Below are positions 39,056-48,285 of a stretch of DNA of 64,000 bases, piece after piece. This DNA comes from Anabaena catenula FACHB-362. GTDB lineage: Bacteria > Cyanobacteriota > Cyanobacteriia > Cyanobacteriales > Nostocaceae. The stretch spans positions 82,520 through 146,519 of the forward strand of contig NZ_JACJTQ010000009.1 of assembly GCF_014698735.1 (NCBI RefSeq), written 5' to 3'. The translations under genes and the position numbers were made by a program. Position 1 is the stretch's first letter. Each line of letters begins with the position of its first letter. Under the pieces are notes generated by a model that was not told the origin of the DNA, searched no databases, and saw only the letters and a list, made by a program, of their open reading frames with translations.

Positions 39056-40360
39056 ATGCTTAAACCCCTTTTGCTGTCAGGATGGTTCCGCGTACAACCA
39101 TTTCTTAAGTACGTTGTTGTTGTGATACTCATTGCACCCTTTATAGGGGTATCTGTTTACTCTACCTCAGCGAAACAATCACAGGTAGCAAAAATTAATT
39201 CAGGACTTAAACTATCAGATTCAATGACCCAGGAGCAGGTTGTTGCAAAGGAACCTAATTTACAAGTAGGTCGAGTCAACTTCTTGGGTGCAAGATTAGA
39301 GTCTATGCTAGTCAACAAGCCTATAAGTGAGGAAAGGCAACTATTACTGGCTGATAAAATTGATTCTGGGGCTGGGAAAGCAAATAATCTGTCAAGCGGT
39401 GATGTGGCTGCTAGTGATATCTTGGCAGTAGTTAAAAAAGCTAATTTAGCAAAAGTTCCTGTTAGTCAAGCAGATTTAATCCAAAAATTAAAAGATGCGA
39501 AAGTTCAGGCTTTGCAAGGTGAAGGAGATTCTCTAGTCAGCAAGAGTATGGGGACTCAAGCATTAGCAACAACTAATATCACTTCCAGCATCAGAGAATC
39601 ACAACCATCCTCAATCACAGAAATACCTGTAAATAGTCAGCCGGATGACTTGGAAGCCATACCAGATGATCCCATGGGCAGTCCACATCCGATCCCCTGG
39701 AAATGGATTATGATGACTCAGGAAGCTATTGGCGGAAAAGGGGGTTCTGGAGTGCGATACTATCGCAGTGTGCCAGTGGTTTCTCCCGATGGCAGGTATG
39801 CTGTTTATAGCCGTGTGCAACTAGAAGTCAACCCAGAAATGTACAACAGCCGAGTAACTAGCTTGTTGTTTATAGAAGATAAGCAAACCAAGAGTTTGCG
39901 AGTGATGGCTGCAACTTCTCAGCCTATAGATCCACTATTAAAACAGACGGTGGGATCAGAAGAAATCGATCATCAAGGCAAAATAGGGGTATTAGTTCCT
40001 GTCAGCTGGTCAGAAAAAGGCGATCGCTTTTTAGCCCGCAAGTTTGTAGGCATATTTAACACAGCCGATGTTACAGATCATGCATTGATTTGGGATCGTC
40101 AACAAAATCAGACTCAAACAGTTGCACCACCTCAAGAAGAAAATGAGCATGAAAAAATAGCAATATTATTAGGTTGGAGTAAAAAACAACCTGATCATGC
40201 GTTGTTCCGTACAGGTGAATTAGGTGCAGAAAATTGGCCTTTGGTGCAAGTGTCTAGTGATGGTAAAAGTGTAAATGTTTCCACAGATGGGGATCAACCT
40301 GTGACTTTTGGTGAAAGAGATCCCCAAGTTTGGGCTGAACCACAAGTTGCGTCCCGATAA
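39056..40360 (+). CDS. Conserved-type periplasmic/membrane-anchored protein, unknown
   Basis: A 434-residue protein. Residues 17-38 form an N-terminal membrane helix or signal (LKYVVVVILIAPFIGVSVYS), so the rest is exported. The middle is Lys/Asp/Ser-rich and probably flexible. The C-terminal half (from about 210) reads as a folded beta-rich domain (VPVVSPDGRYAVYSRVQLEV, then VLVPVSWSEKGDRFLARKF), somewhat like beta-propeller or WD-type strands. No function recognised. A good intrinsic terminator follows. Confidence 0.7.
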   Translation: MLKPLLLSGWFRVQPFLKYVVVVILIAPFIGVSVYSTSAKQSQVAKINSGLKLSDSMTQEQVVAKEPNLQVGRVNFLGARLESMLVNKPISEERQLLLADKIDSGAGKANNLSSGDVAASDILAVVKKANLAKVPVSQADLIQKLKDAKVQALQGEGDSLVSKSMGTQALATTNITSSIRESQPSSITEIPVNSQPDDLEAIPDDPMGSPHPIPWKWIMMTQEAIGGKGGSGVRYYRSVPVVSPDGRYAVYSRVQLEVNPEMYNSRVTSLLFIEDKQTKSLRVMAATSQPIDPLLKQTVGSEEIDHQGKIGVLVPVSWSEKGDRFLARKFVGIFNTADVTDHALIWDRQQNQTQTVAPPQEENEHEKIAILLGWSKKQPDHALFRTGELGAENWPLVQVSSDGKSVNVSTDGDQPVTFGERDPQVWAEPQVASR

Positions 40361-40384
40361 TTCGTAAATAATTAACAATATTAA

Positions 40385-40421
40385 TTCCCGTTGTTGCTAA
40401 AGGTAAAAACGGGAAATTTTT
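40385..40421 (+). terminator. Intrinsic terminator
   Basis: 8-bp stem TTCCCGTT/AACGGGAA with a 15-nt loop, then ATTTTTATG, 25 bp after the stop at 40360. Confidence 0.7.
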
Positions 40422-40553
40422 ATGTTCAGTCCTTCTCCCTTTAGCGCGCAATATATAGCAAGTGCCAAGGTGGTTAGAACAGTGTTGTTTGCTCAAAGCT
40501 TTGAAGCTACTGGTTTACTCTCAGGACTCAGCACAGAGATGTTTAATTTAAGA

Positions 40554-41561
40554 TCACAAACTATTTGATTTTACACAATTAGCCTCCGAGACAACCAGCA
40601 CAGCTGGTGTTGGTTCGCTGACATCAACCTCTGTATACGGCTCGAAATCTTGAGAGTTTTGTCCGAGAACTATTGCAGATAAAACAAAAGTCGCGCCAAT
40701 GAGACTGCTTATACCAAGCTGTTCGCCAAGTAACCAAAACGAGAATATCGCTGCGAATATTGGCTCAAGTGTATAGAGTAAAGCCGCTTCTTCAGACCGA
40801 ATCCATCGTTGAGCTAATGTTTGAAGCCAGGTGACAATGGCAGTGGCCACTAACCCTAGGTAAAGAATCACGCTCCAGTTCTCATTTATGGTATTAAACT
40901 CTTCGACTAATTGTGTGTTACTCCACAGTGCGCCTAGTATGGCAACTACAACCAATTGGACGCTAGTGAGCGATAAAGATGGATGACGGGGTGCTATTTG
41001 TTCTAGTATTAGAGTATAAATTGCATAAACAATGGCATCTACTAACATTAGCAAATCGCCAATTCCTAGTACTCCCTCTCCCCAAAATATTACGCCGATA
41101 CCAAAAATAGCAAGTCCAGCAGACAGGAAGGTTTTTAACGGTAAGTGCTGACCCAAAAACAAGCCCAGTAAAGGTACTAAGATTGCACTTAGGCTAATAA
41201 TAAATGCTGCCCGGTTAGCATGAATGCTCTCCAGAGCAATTGTTTCAATAGCTAGATAGGCAAAAAACAAGAGTCCCAGAAGTAAACCATCGCGTAGCAT
41301 CAGCTTATTTAGACGACGCAAATTGACGCTAAAAAATATTGCTGCTACAGTGAATCTCATTGAAATTAATACACTGGGCGAAAGACTATTGACTGTGTTT
41401 TCGATGAGTGGGAAGGTTGAACCCCAAATGATGTTGATAATAACGAACAGTATTATTCCTTTAATACGCAAGTTATTTTGTGTAAATTGATGGGTATAAG
41501 TATCGAGACTGAAACCATCTGGCACCCAACGGCTGAATATCTTACTCAGAAACAATTTCAT
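40554..41561 (-). CDS. EamA/DMT-family transporter
   Basis: A 335-residue membrane protein with about ten transmembrane helices and two EamA repeats. The first repeat starts with IINIIWGSTFPLIENTVNSL, the typical N-terminal WGS motif; the second ends with TLEPIFAAIFSFWLLGEQLG, the conserved Glu-Pro motif. The family exports amino acids, metabolites or drugs. Substrate unknown. The N-terminus has about 30 extra polar residues before the first helix; a start at a later Met is not available, so I keep the ATG at 41561. Confidence 0.88.
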   Translation of the reverse strand: MKLFLSKIFSRWVPDGFSLDTYTHQFTQNNLRIKGIILFVIINIIWGSTFPLIENTVNSLSPSVLISMRFTVAAIFFSVNLRRLNKLMLRDGLLLGLLFFAYLAIETIALESIHANRAAFIISLSAILVPLLGLFLGQHLPLKTFLSAGLAIFGIGVIFWGEGVLGIGDLLMLVDAIVYAIYTLILEQIAPRHPSLSLTSVQLVVVAILGALWSNTQLVEEFNTINENWSVILYLGLVATAIVTWLQTLAQRWIRSEEAALLYTLEPIFAAIFSFWLLGEQLGISSLIGATFVLSAIVLGQNSQDFEPYTEVDVSEPTPAVLVVSEANCVKSNSL

Positions 41562-41901
41562 AAAGACTTTCTAAATCTCCCCTCAATAACGAGGAATGGG
41601 GGGGTTACTATTTTTATCAACATTTTTCTATTTTGAAAAATTAAGTTTTACTACATAAAGTAAATACTACCTTAACTATTCCCAATAGGGCTATCCATTA
41701 CACGGATCTTTCTGAACATTTGGGAGAGTGATGCCTGCGGAGGGCTATAAAACTCCGACACCAATAGACATCTAACATTGTTCGCTGTTTCTTATTGATA
41801 GTCAGGTGACAGAACAGGGAACTTTTAATGGAGAACAGTGATAGAATGCAGCAATTTCATTCGTGTTCAAAACCTATTTAAATAGTAGTCCGTAAGTAAT
41901 T
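41562..41901. other. Divergent promoter region of the EamA gene and natF
   Basis: 340 bp, AT-rich, with a small repeat fragment (GTGATGCCTGCGGAGGGC near 41729). I searched by eye for an NtcA site (GTA-N8-TAC) and did not find a clear one. Confidence 0.45.
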
Positions 41902-42969
41902 ATGCGTAAATCAGGTTTAATTCTAGCCATTGCTCCCATGATCTTTGCCCTCAGTGCTTGTAGTAGCGGTTCAGAAAAAACAGCAACCACAGCCAGTACC
42001 CCTGAAGCACAAGTCACACGCGATCGCTGGAATAGCATTAAAAGCCGTGGTAAGCTCATCTGTGGTGTGAGTGGGGAATTACCAGGATTTAGCTTTGTGG
42101 GGGCTGATGGTAAATATAGCGGTATTGATGTAGATGTTTGTCGTGCGATCGCAGCTGCTGTGTTTGACAATCCTGAAGCTGTAGAATACCGCAATCTTAA
42201 TTCCAAAGAACGATTTACAGCTTTGCAAACCGGGGAAGTAGATATTCTCAGTCGTAACACTACCTGGACATTGAGTCGTGATACCTCCCAAGGTTTAGAT
42301 TTTGCCCCCGTGGTTTTTTATGACGGTCAAGCCGTAATGGTTCGCAAAAATAGCGGCATCAAATCCCTAGCAGACCTCAAAGATAAAGCAATCTGTATCC
42401 AAACTGGTACTACTACGGAACAGAACTTAGCAGACCAAATGCGGAAACGGAATATAACCTATAAACCCGTTGTTTTTGAAGACGTTAATATTACCTTTGC
42501 GACCTATGCAGAAGGACGTTGTGACGCAATTACTACAGACCGTTCCGGCTTAGTTTCTCGACGCACAACTCTACCCAAACCAGACGATAACATCATTCTC
42601 AATGATGTTCTGTCCTCAGAACCCCTTGCACCAGCAGTTACTAAAGGAGATACTAAATGGGCAGATATCGTCAAGTGGACTGTTTATTCTTTAGTAAAAG
42701 CTGAAGAATTGGGAATTAATTCTCAGAATGTAGGCACGTTTACCACTAGTACTGACCCAGATATTAAACGTTTTTTAGGTACAGAAGGCAACCTTGGTGA
42801 AGGACTTGGCTTAACAAAAGATTTCGCAGCTAAAATAATTAAGCACGTTGGTAACTACGGTGAAATTTACGATCGCAATCTGGGAGCCAAAACAAAGCTT
42901 AATTTAGCTCGTGGTCAAAATCAACTTTGGTCAAAAGGCGGTTTACTCTATTCTCCCCCTTTTAGATGA
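41902..42969 (+). CDS. natF: Amino-acid ABC transporter substrate-binding lipoprotein (NatF/BztA-like)
   Basis: A 355-residue periplasmic binding protein. The lipobox ALSACSSG near residue 19 marks an N-terminal lipoprotein. The domain begins LICGVSGELPGFSFVGADGK and IDVDVCRAIAAAVF; ERFTALQTGEVDILSRNTTW is typical of the AapJ/BztA glutamate/glutamine group. Order with the two permeases matches the N-II (NatFGH) system of Anabaena for acidic and neutral polar amino acids. No ATPase gene follows, see findings. Confidence 0.82.
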   Translation: MRKSGLILAIAPMIFALSACSSGSEKTATTASTPEAQVTRDRWNSIKSRGKLICGVSGELPGFSFVGADGKYSGIDVDVCRAIAAAVFDNPEAVEYRNLNSKERFTALQTGEVDILSRNTTWTLSRDTSQGLDFAPVVFYDGQAVMVRKNSGIKSLADLKDKAICIQTGTTTEQNLADQMRKRNITYKPVVFEDVNITFATYAEGRCDAITTDRSGLVSRRTTLPKPDDNIILNDVLSSEPLAPAVTKGDTKWADIVKWTVYSLVKAEELGINSQNVGTFTTSTDPDIKRFLGTEGNLGEGLGLTKDFAAKIIKHVGNYGEIYDRNLGAKTKLNLARGQNQLWSKGGLLYSPPFR

Positions 42970-43000
42970 TAGAGAGTGGGAAAAGTAGAGAAGAATAATT

Positions 43001-43054
43001 TACCAATTACCAATTACCAATCACCAATCACCAATCACCAATGACTAATGACTA
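43001..43054. repeat. Heptamer array overlapping the natG start
   Basis: ACCAATT, ACCAATC and ACTAATG units in tandem run into the natG start codon at 43048. Confidence 0.85.
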
Positions 43055-43950
43055 AAAACCACTTTTGGCGAATTGCTGGACAATTAATTGCCGTGTTTTT
43101 AGCAGCAGTTTTGGTAACGATACTGTGGAGTAATCTTAACCGAAATTTCCAGCAATTAGGCATTCAGTTTGGCTTTGATTTTCTTGGGCAACAAGCATCT
43201 TTTGATATTGGTGAAAAACTCATTGCTTACAACCCAACAGATACCTATAGCCGTGCCTTGTGGGTGGGTTTAATAAACTCTTTGCGAGTGGCAATAGTAG
43301 GAATTATTCTGACCACCATTGTGGGATTAACTGCGGGAATTGCTCGTCTTTCAGATAACTGGTTAGTGCGGAATATTACCTCAGTTTATGTGGAGCTTTT
43401 CCGTAATACTCCCTTATTGCTGCAATTACTATTTTGGTACTTTGCTGTTTTCCTCGCTTTTCCCAAGGTTGAAAATAAAATTTCTCTTGGGGGGTTGGTT
43501 GACTTTAGTCAAAATGGGATAGAACTTCTGGGGATGAGCTTTTCTCCAGAGTTTTCAGCCTTGTTGCTGGGGTTAACTTTTTACACAGCTGCATTTATTG
43601 CAGAAATTGTCCGGGGTGGAATTCAATCAGTACATAAGGGACAATGGGAAGCAGCCCAATCACTGGGGCTAAAACCAAGGTTAGCAATGCGGTTGGTGAT
43701 TTTTCCCCAAGCTTTACGGGTAATCATTCCCCCACTCACCAGTCAGTATCTCAATTTGACAAAAAACTCCAGTTTAGCGATCGCTATCGGCTATCCTGAT
43801 ATTTATTTTGTTGCTTCTACCACCTTTAATCAAACAGGGAGAGCCGTAGAAGTTATGTTACTAATTATCCTCACCTATCTCACCCTCAGTTTAACCATCT
43901 CTGTAATAATGAATTTATTTAACCGTACCGTGCAGATAAAAGAGAGGTAG
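43048..43950 (+). CDS. natG: Amino-acid ABC transporter permease (NatG/BztB-like)
   Basis: A 300-residue inner-membrane permease of the His/Glu/Gln/Arg/opine family. ALWVGLINSLRVAIVGIILT begins the membrane core and the EAA loop appears as QWEAAQSLGLKPRLAMRLVI, where it contacts the ATPase. The start codon lies in the second ATGACTA unit of a heptamer tract, with no Shine-Dalgarno. Second gene of natFGH, 78 bp after natF. Confidence 0.82.
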   Translation: MTKNHFWRIAGQLIAVFLAAVLVTILWSNLNRNFQQLGIQFGFDFLGQQASFDIGEKLIAYNPTDTYSRALWVGLINSLRVAIVGIILTTIVGLTAGIARLSDNWLVRNITSVYVELFRNTPLLLQLLFWYFAVFLAFPKVENKISLGGLVDFSQNGIELLGMSFSPEFSALLLGLTFYTAAFIAEIVRGGIQSVHKGQWEAAQSLGLKPRLAMRLVIFPQALRVIIPPLTSQYLNLTKNSSLAIAIGYPDIYFVASTTFNQTGRAVEVMLLIILTYLTLSLTISVIMNLFNRTVQIKER

Positions 43951-44025
43951 AAATGCTAATGCTAATGCTAATGCTAATGCTAATAACTAATAATTAATGA
44001 CTAATGACTAATAACTAATGACTAA
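43951..44025. repeat. AATGCT hexamer run and TAATGAC heptamers before natH
   Basis: Five AATGCT units (43953-43981), then TAATAAC/TAATGAC units into the natH start at 44018. Confidence 0.85.
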
Positions 44026-45046
44026 AATAACTTGGTTACGCAAAAACTTATTTAATACTTGGTACAATAGCTTATTAACTATTTTATCTTTGATATTTCT
44101 TTTTTGGGTAACTAAAGGAATATTAACTTGGGCAATTACTCAAGCGCAATGGCAAGTAATTCAGGTAAATTTACACTTATTTTTAGTTGGCAGATTTCCC
44201 AAAACTTTGTATTGGCGAGTTTGGATTATTTTAGCAATAGTTACAACTCTCAGCGTGATAACTTGGAGTGTATTTACAGGTTTTTTAATTTCCCAAAAAT
44301 TATCTAAATTAATTACACCTTGGATTTCGTTAGTTTGGTTATTATCTTTCCCGATAATTTTGTGGTTACTTGGTGGAGGTTTTGGGCTGGAATCTGTATC
44401 TACAAATTTGTGGAACGGTTTGCTACTTACCTTATTAATGGCAACAATAAGTATTGTACTTTCCTTTCCCATTGGGGTTTTACTTGCTTTAGGAAGAACT
44501 AGCAATTTACCTGTAGTGCGTTGGTTTTCTATCCTCTATATTGAAATAATTAGGGGAGTTCCACTCATAGGACTTTTATTCCTTGCTCAATTCATGCTTC
44601 CTTTATTTTTACCAAGTGATTTACGTTTAGATCGATTACTGCGAGGAATTGCTGGACTGGTACTATTTAGTGCTGCTTACATGGCAGAAAATGTACGCGG
44701 TGGACTGCAATCAATCCCACGGGGACAAATTGAAGCTGCAAAAGCATTAGGTTTTAATACACCATTAGTAGTAATATTAATTATCTTACCTCAAGCTTTA
44801 CGTGCTGTTATTCCTGTTATCTTTGGTCAGTTTATCGGCTTATTTAAAGATACTTCTCTTTTATCTTTAGTGGGATTAGTTGAACTTACAGGTATTGCCC
44901 GTTCTATCTTGGCACAACCACAGTTTCTAGGTCGTTATGCAGAAGTTTATATATTTATAGGTTTTATTTATTGGGTATTTTGTTACTCCATGTCCTTAGC
45001 ATCTCGAAAATTAGAAAAGCAATTAAGTAATAACCCAAGTTCTTAG
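44018..45046 (+). CDS. natH: Amino-acid ABC transporter permease (NatH/BztC-like)
   Basis: A 342-residue permease, longer than NatG through two additional N-terminal helices, as in BztC/AapM. The core has NLWNGLLLTLLMATISIVLS, and the EAA loop is QIEAAKALGFNTPLVVILII. Start at the ATG at 44018 within the heptamer run. It completes the permease pair. The next gene on the plus strand is only at 46583, so the ATPase (BgtA in Anabaena) is not here. Confidence 0.82.
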   Translation: MTKITWLRKNLFNTWYNSLLTILSLIFLFWVTKGILTWAITQAQWQVIQVNLHLFLVGRFPKTLYWRVWIILAIVTTLSVITWSVFTGFLISQKLSKLITPWISLVWLLSFPIILWLLGGGFGLESVSTNLWNGLLLTLLMATISIVLSFPIGVLLALGRTSNLPVVRWFSILYIEIIRGVPLIGLLFLAQFMLPLFLPSDLRLDRLLRGIAGLVLFSAAYMAENVRGGLQSIPRGQIEAAKALGFNTPLVVILIILPQALRAVIPVIFGQFIGLFKDTSLLSLVGLVELTGIARSILAQPQFLGRYAEVYIFIGFIYWVFCYSMSLASRKLEKQLSNNPSS

Positions 45047-45162
45047 TACAGGTTGCTTTTACTGTTTTGACAATTTGATAACCTGGGACTGTTGTATATT
45101 GGGTTAATCTTTCGGCTTTTAGCTCTAAATTACTTTTATTTTTCTTTGGAAAAAGTTGGTGT

Positions 45163-45420
45163 TTAATTACTACTTTTCATGTCCCATTCATTTGTCTCTA
45201 CAACGGGAGGAGTGAAAAATAATTTGCGGTAAGTCCAATGGATACCCAGAAAAATCAAACTTCCTAAGCTGAGTATCAAGACACCAAAAACTGTGCCGTA
45301 GGCATGAGAATGCCACAATAATCTCTGTATTTGAGATGTAAGTAATTGTAATAGTTGGAATAGATTGACTTTTTGGGAATTGTCAACGTTGATTGCTGTG
45401 TTTTGGTGTGCCATCGCCAT
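45163..45420 (-). CDS. Small single-helix membrane protein, unknown
   Basis: An 85-residue protein with a soluble N-terminal arm of about 40 residues (NLFQLLQLLTSQIQRLLWHS), one transmembrane helix (GTVFGVLILSLGSLIFLGI) and a short tail. The HSHAYG before the helix could bind metal or haem, but this is weak. No family recognised. The next gene upstream is the ArsR-type regulator, 102 bp away. Confidence 0.55.
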   Translation of the reverse strand: MAMAHQNTAINVDNSQKVNLFQLLQLLTSQIQRLLWHSHAYGTVFGVLILSLGSLIFLGIHWTYRKLFFTPPVVETNEWDMKSSN

Positions 45421-45522
45421 TTTTGGTAAACTACGGTAACTCGATAGAGTTTATGATGTATTTATAGAGTATGACATAGCTGGCTTTAATAAGCAAGAGA
45501 GCGTCAGTTTTATTGAATTTGT

Positions 45523-45885
45523 TCAAAAAACTCCAGTTTTGTTGCGAAGAGCTTTTAAGCTTTCAGCTTGTTGTAATACTCGTTCTGTAATGCGATCGCA
45601 CGCTAACTCACAAAGCTCAAAAATCACCGGGTCAGCAATCTCGTAATAGGCGCTAGTCCCTTTCGGCTGACGTGATAAAATCCCTGCCTGAGTTAATACT
45701 TTCAGATGCTTAGACAGATTTGCTTGCCCCAAACCAGTGGCTTCTGCAATCTCCATCACATTCATCGCACCTGATTTCAGACAGGTCAAAATCTGTAGCC
45801 GACTTCCCTCTGATAGCACCTTGAAATAGTCAGCAACTGCCGCGAGAATAGCTGGATCAGTCTTGGATGGCTTAGTTTTTGGCAT
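45523..45885 (-). CDS. ArsR/SmtB-family transcriptional regulator
   Basis: A 120-residue winged helix-turn-helix protein. I chose the ATG at 45885 (MPKTKPSKTDPAIL) over the TTG at 45897. The HTH core is LSEGSRLQILTCLKSG and IAEATGLGQANLSKHLKVLT, followed by the wing GILSRQPKGTSAYYEI. The classical metal motif ELCVCDL is not found at helix 3 (IAEATGLG), so it is probably not an SmtB-like zinc sensor; the C-terminal pair of Cys (ELCELACDR) may instead sense redox or thiols. The target is unknown. Confidence 0.85.
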   Translation of the reverse strand: MPKTKPSKTDPAILAAVADYFKVLSEGSRLQILTCLKSGAMNVMEIAEATGLGQANLSKHLKVLTQAGILSRQPKGTSAYYEIADPVIFELCELACDRITERVLQQAESLKALRNKTGVF

Positions 45886-45997
45886 AGGGAAACTCAATCT
45901 TTAGCACAATTATTGTTTAATAACTAATTGGCATTATAACTAACTGTCAATTAACAGTGGGTAATAAAACAGATTATTTTGGAGTTTCCTGGTATCA

Positions 45998-46141
45998 ATG
46001 AAGGAACTACTGTTTTATGCAAATCTCAGTCATGCAATTGTGCTAAAGGCTAATCTTCGAGGTGCAGATTTAACAGGAGCAATTTTTACAGATGTTGATT
46101 TAGAAGGCGCTATTATGCCTGATGGGAGAGTGGCAGAATAA
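45998..46141 (+). pseudogene. Pentapeptide-repeat protein remnant
   Basis: A 47-codon frame from ATG 45998 to TAA 46141 encodes ANLSHAIVLKANLRGADLTG and then DLEGAIMPDGRVAE, the normal closing end of cyanobacterial pentapeptide proteins. Only about six pentapeptides remain, so it looks like the 3' end of a larger gene, or a very small intact member. It follows directly from the leader of the ArsR gene on the opposite strand. Confidence 0.55.
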
Positions 46142-46212
46142 TTTTTTTTTAACGCAGAGTGACGCGGAGGTTAACGCAGAGAAACGCAGAGGTTTTCTTG
46201 CGTCAACTTCTT

Positions 46213-46373
46213 AGAAGCAACTGCACTGGCTGCACTTTCACCCGCGATGAATGAAAGAAACAAAATCTTTTTGAGTACATTACTCCCACCCAACTTTACA
46301 CCCCACACTCGTTACTCAGTAAGGGCTAAACACCGAGCTACCGCTAACGGTACTGTTTATTGAAAGAGGGTTA
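46213..46373. repeat. Dispersed repeat with a conserved reading frame (copy 2)
   Basis: Partner of 35566-35697, with the peptide ATALAALSPAMNERNKIF. After TTTACACCCC the frame differs from copy 1. An ACGCAGAG-type repeat lies just before it (about 46151-46194). Confidence 0.6.
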
Positions 46374-46500
46374 ACAACTCAACACTAACCAAAAGACTTT
46401 TATGGCTTACGCCACGCTACGCTATCAGCAAGCCCTAAGTATGCTAAACCTATTTTTTTATCTAAATTGCGCCAATTACAGCCTATTGCAGGTAAAGGAT

Positions 46501-46567
46501 GTACAAAATTGAAGAACAAAGCCTTATGCTAAGAGACTTTCAATTCTATTTCCTATTCTCTGCTGTA
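46501..46567. repeat. GAACAAAGCCTTATG repeat (copy A)
   Basis: About 67 bp, very similar to 57681-57747, which forms the 3' end of ackA. Here it is 16 bp upstream of the aldolase gene. Confidence 0.7.
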
Positions 46568-46582
46568 TAAGTCACAGTCAAA

Positions 46583-47215
46583 ATGTCTAATCAAGTTTGG
46601 TTATCACAGTTGCAGAAAAATCGAGCGATCGCAGTTATTCGCGCTCCTAAAATGGTATGGGGTGAAAAAATGGCTTCTTCTGTGGCTTCTGGGGGAATGC
46701 ATCTGATAGAAATTACCTGGAATAGCGATCGCGCTGCTGATTTAATTTCTCAACTTCGTACTCAGTTACCTCACTGTCTGATTGGTACGGGAACACTGTT
46801 TAATGTCCAGCAGTTACAAGATGCGATCGCAGCTGGGGCGCAATTTCTCTTCACTCCCCATACTGACCCAGAAATGATTAAAGCCGCAGTTGCTAAAGAT
46901 GTGCCGATTATTCCGGGCGCACTCACACCTACGGAAATTGTTACCGCTTGGACTCAGGGCGCAAGTTGTGTCAAAGTCTTCCCGGTACAATCAGTGGGGG
47001 GAACTAGCTATATTCAAAGTTTACAAGCTCCCCTTGGTCATATTCCCCTAATTCCTACTGGGGGTGTAACGTTACAAAATGCTAAAGATTTTTTACAAGT
47101 TGGAGCAGTAGCTGTGGGCTTAAGTGGGGAATTATTCCCGAAAAAATGGGTATTAGAGGAAAATTGGCGTGCGATCGCTCTTCAAGCCAAAAATCTCATA
47201 CGGACGTTAAATTAG
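46583..47215 (+). CDS. eda: 2-keto-3-deoxy-6-phosphogluconate aldolase
   Basis: A 210-residue TIM-barrel class I aldolase. Glu43 in HLIEITWNS and Lys131 in SCVKVFPVQSVGG are the catalytic acid/base and Schiff-base Lys; IGTGTLF and LIPTGGVTLQN complete the phosphate site. It splits KDPG to pyruvate and glyceraldehyde-3-phosphate (Entner-Doudoroff route) and may act also on 4-hydroxy-2-oxoglutarate. Stands as a single gene. Confidence 0.9.
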   Translation: MSNQVWLSQLQKNRAIAVIRAPKMVWGEKMASSVASGGMHLIEITWNSDRAADLISQLRTQLPHCLIGTGTLFNVQQLQDAIAAGAQFLFTPHTDPEMIKAAVAKDVPIIPGALTPTEIVTAWTQGASCVKVFPVQSVGGTSYIQSLQAPLGHIPLIPTGGVTLQNAKDFLQVGAVAVGLSGELFPKKWVLEENWRAIALQAKNLIRTLN

Positions 47216-47458
47216 TAGTTAGGGGAGTGGGTAGTGGTTGAAGAAGGCAGAAGTACGTATCCCTAGCGGGACCGTAGGGAGGGCAGAGGGCAGAAGGTTT
47301 TGTACAGAAGGGGATTCCGACCCCTCCTGTACAAGAGCCACTGAACAGGAGTTCAGTGGGGGCTTTATACCCTTCAGCATAGCTGCCTCCTGCCCTCTGC
47401 CTTTCTTGGGTAATAGTTTTCCCCAATTACCAATTTAGTGAAGAGGAGTGTGTTTATC
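47216..47458. other. Repeat-filled spacer before the first L,D-transpeptidase
   Basis: It holds GGCAGAAG/GGCAGAGG repeats, a CCTAGCGGGACCGTAGG-type palindrome near 47260 and inverted TTCAGTGGGGGC-like sequence. The frames 47196-47438 on both strands are repeat-borne and rejected. Confidence 0.55.
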
Positions 47459-47971
47459 ATGACAAATCTTATTTATTTTCACTGGATGCGTCCTTTAAAA
47501 ATTTTACTCGCGGGTGCTTTTGTCTCTGCTAGTATTGTCAGTCCCGGATCTGGAGAAGTTTGGGCAAATTCCGACAACAATAAAATTGCTACCGCTATTC
47601 AAACACTGAAACAATCTGATCAACGCTGGATTCAAATTAACCTCTCAAAGCAAAATTTAATTGCTTGGGAAGGTAGCAATCCTGTTTATGCAATCACCAT
47701 TTCTTCAGGGAAACGATCTACACCTACTCGCATTGGGACTTTTAAGATTCAAACTAAATTGAAAAAAACTCGGATGCGCGGTAGAGGTTATGATGTCGCC
47801 AATGTCCCCCATACTATGTATTATCAAGGCGGTTATGCCATTCACGGAGCCTACTGGCACAACAGATTTGGTACTCCTGTGAGTCATGGCTGTGTAAATC
47901 TTGCACCTAATCATGCTAAATGGGTATTTGATTGGGCTGATGTAGGAACTCCAGTAGTAGTGCAGAAATAG
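47459..47971 (+). CDS. L,D-transpeptidase (YkuD), first of tandem pair
   Basis: 170 residues from the ATG at 47459; GAGGAG at 47443-47448 supports this start rather than the GTG at 47438. An N-terminal signal or anchor (ILLAGAFVSASIVSPGSG) is followed by the YkuD domain, WIQINLSKQNLIAWEG, with active site [20 protein letters not shown] containing the catalytic His and Cys. It makes 3-3 crosslinks or attaches proteins to peptidoglycan in the periplasm. Paralogue of the next gene. Confidence 0.9.
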   Translation: MTNLIYFHWMRPLKILLAGAFVSASIVSPGSGEVWANSDNNKIATAIQTLKQSDQRWIQINLSKQNLIAWEGSNPVYAITISSGKRSTPTRIGTFKIQTKLKKTRMRGRGYDVANVPHTMYYQGGYAIHGAYWHNRFGTPVSHGCVNLAPNHAKWVFDWADVGTPVVVQK

Positions 47972-48285
47972 GTGATTTGAGCAAGCAAAATTAATATTTT
48001 TAACTAATTCAGGGGGTTTAAGTCCCCCACTTCTATCAGCAGCAAGTATGTTAGGCGGAATCTCTCTTACAAAGTTCAGAATTTATTTTTAGGAGTTCAT
48101 TGCCGAAAGGTGATTGAGGATAATGACAACCATCAAACCGTTTCGTGGTTTACAGAATAAGTAAGTTAGAAATAAGATAGTGAGGGGGTATCAAACATCT
48201 CGAAATCTCTGTTTTCCAGAATTTGGCGTAAATCCTCAGAATTCCTGCGCGAAGTAATAACAGTAAATCTTAGAAGGTAATTGTG
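47972..48285. other. Spacer between the two L,D-transpeptidases
   Basis: 314 bp with no ORF; AAGTCCCCCACTTC near 48022 is a common dispersed motif. AGAAGG at 48272 is the ribosome-binding site of the next gene. Confidence 0.5.

Noticed and set aside
47196..47438. ORFs on both strands between eda and the first L,D-transpeptidase
   Set aside because: Built from GGCAGAAG-type repeats and inverted repeats; no coding signature.
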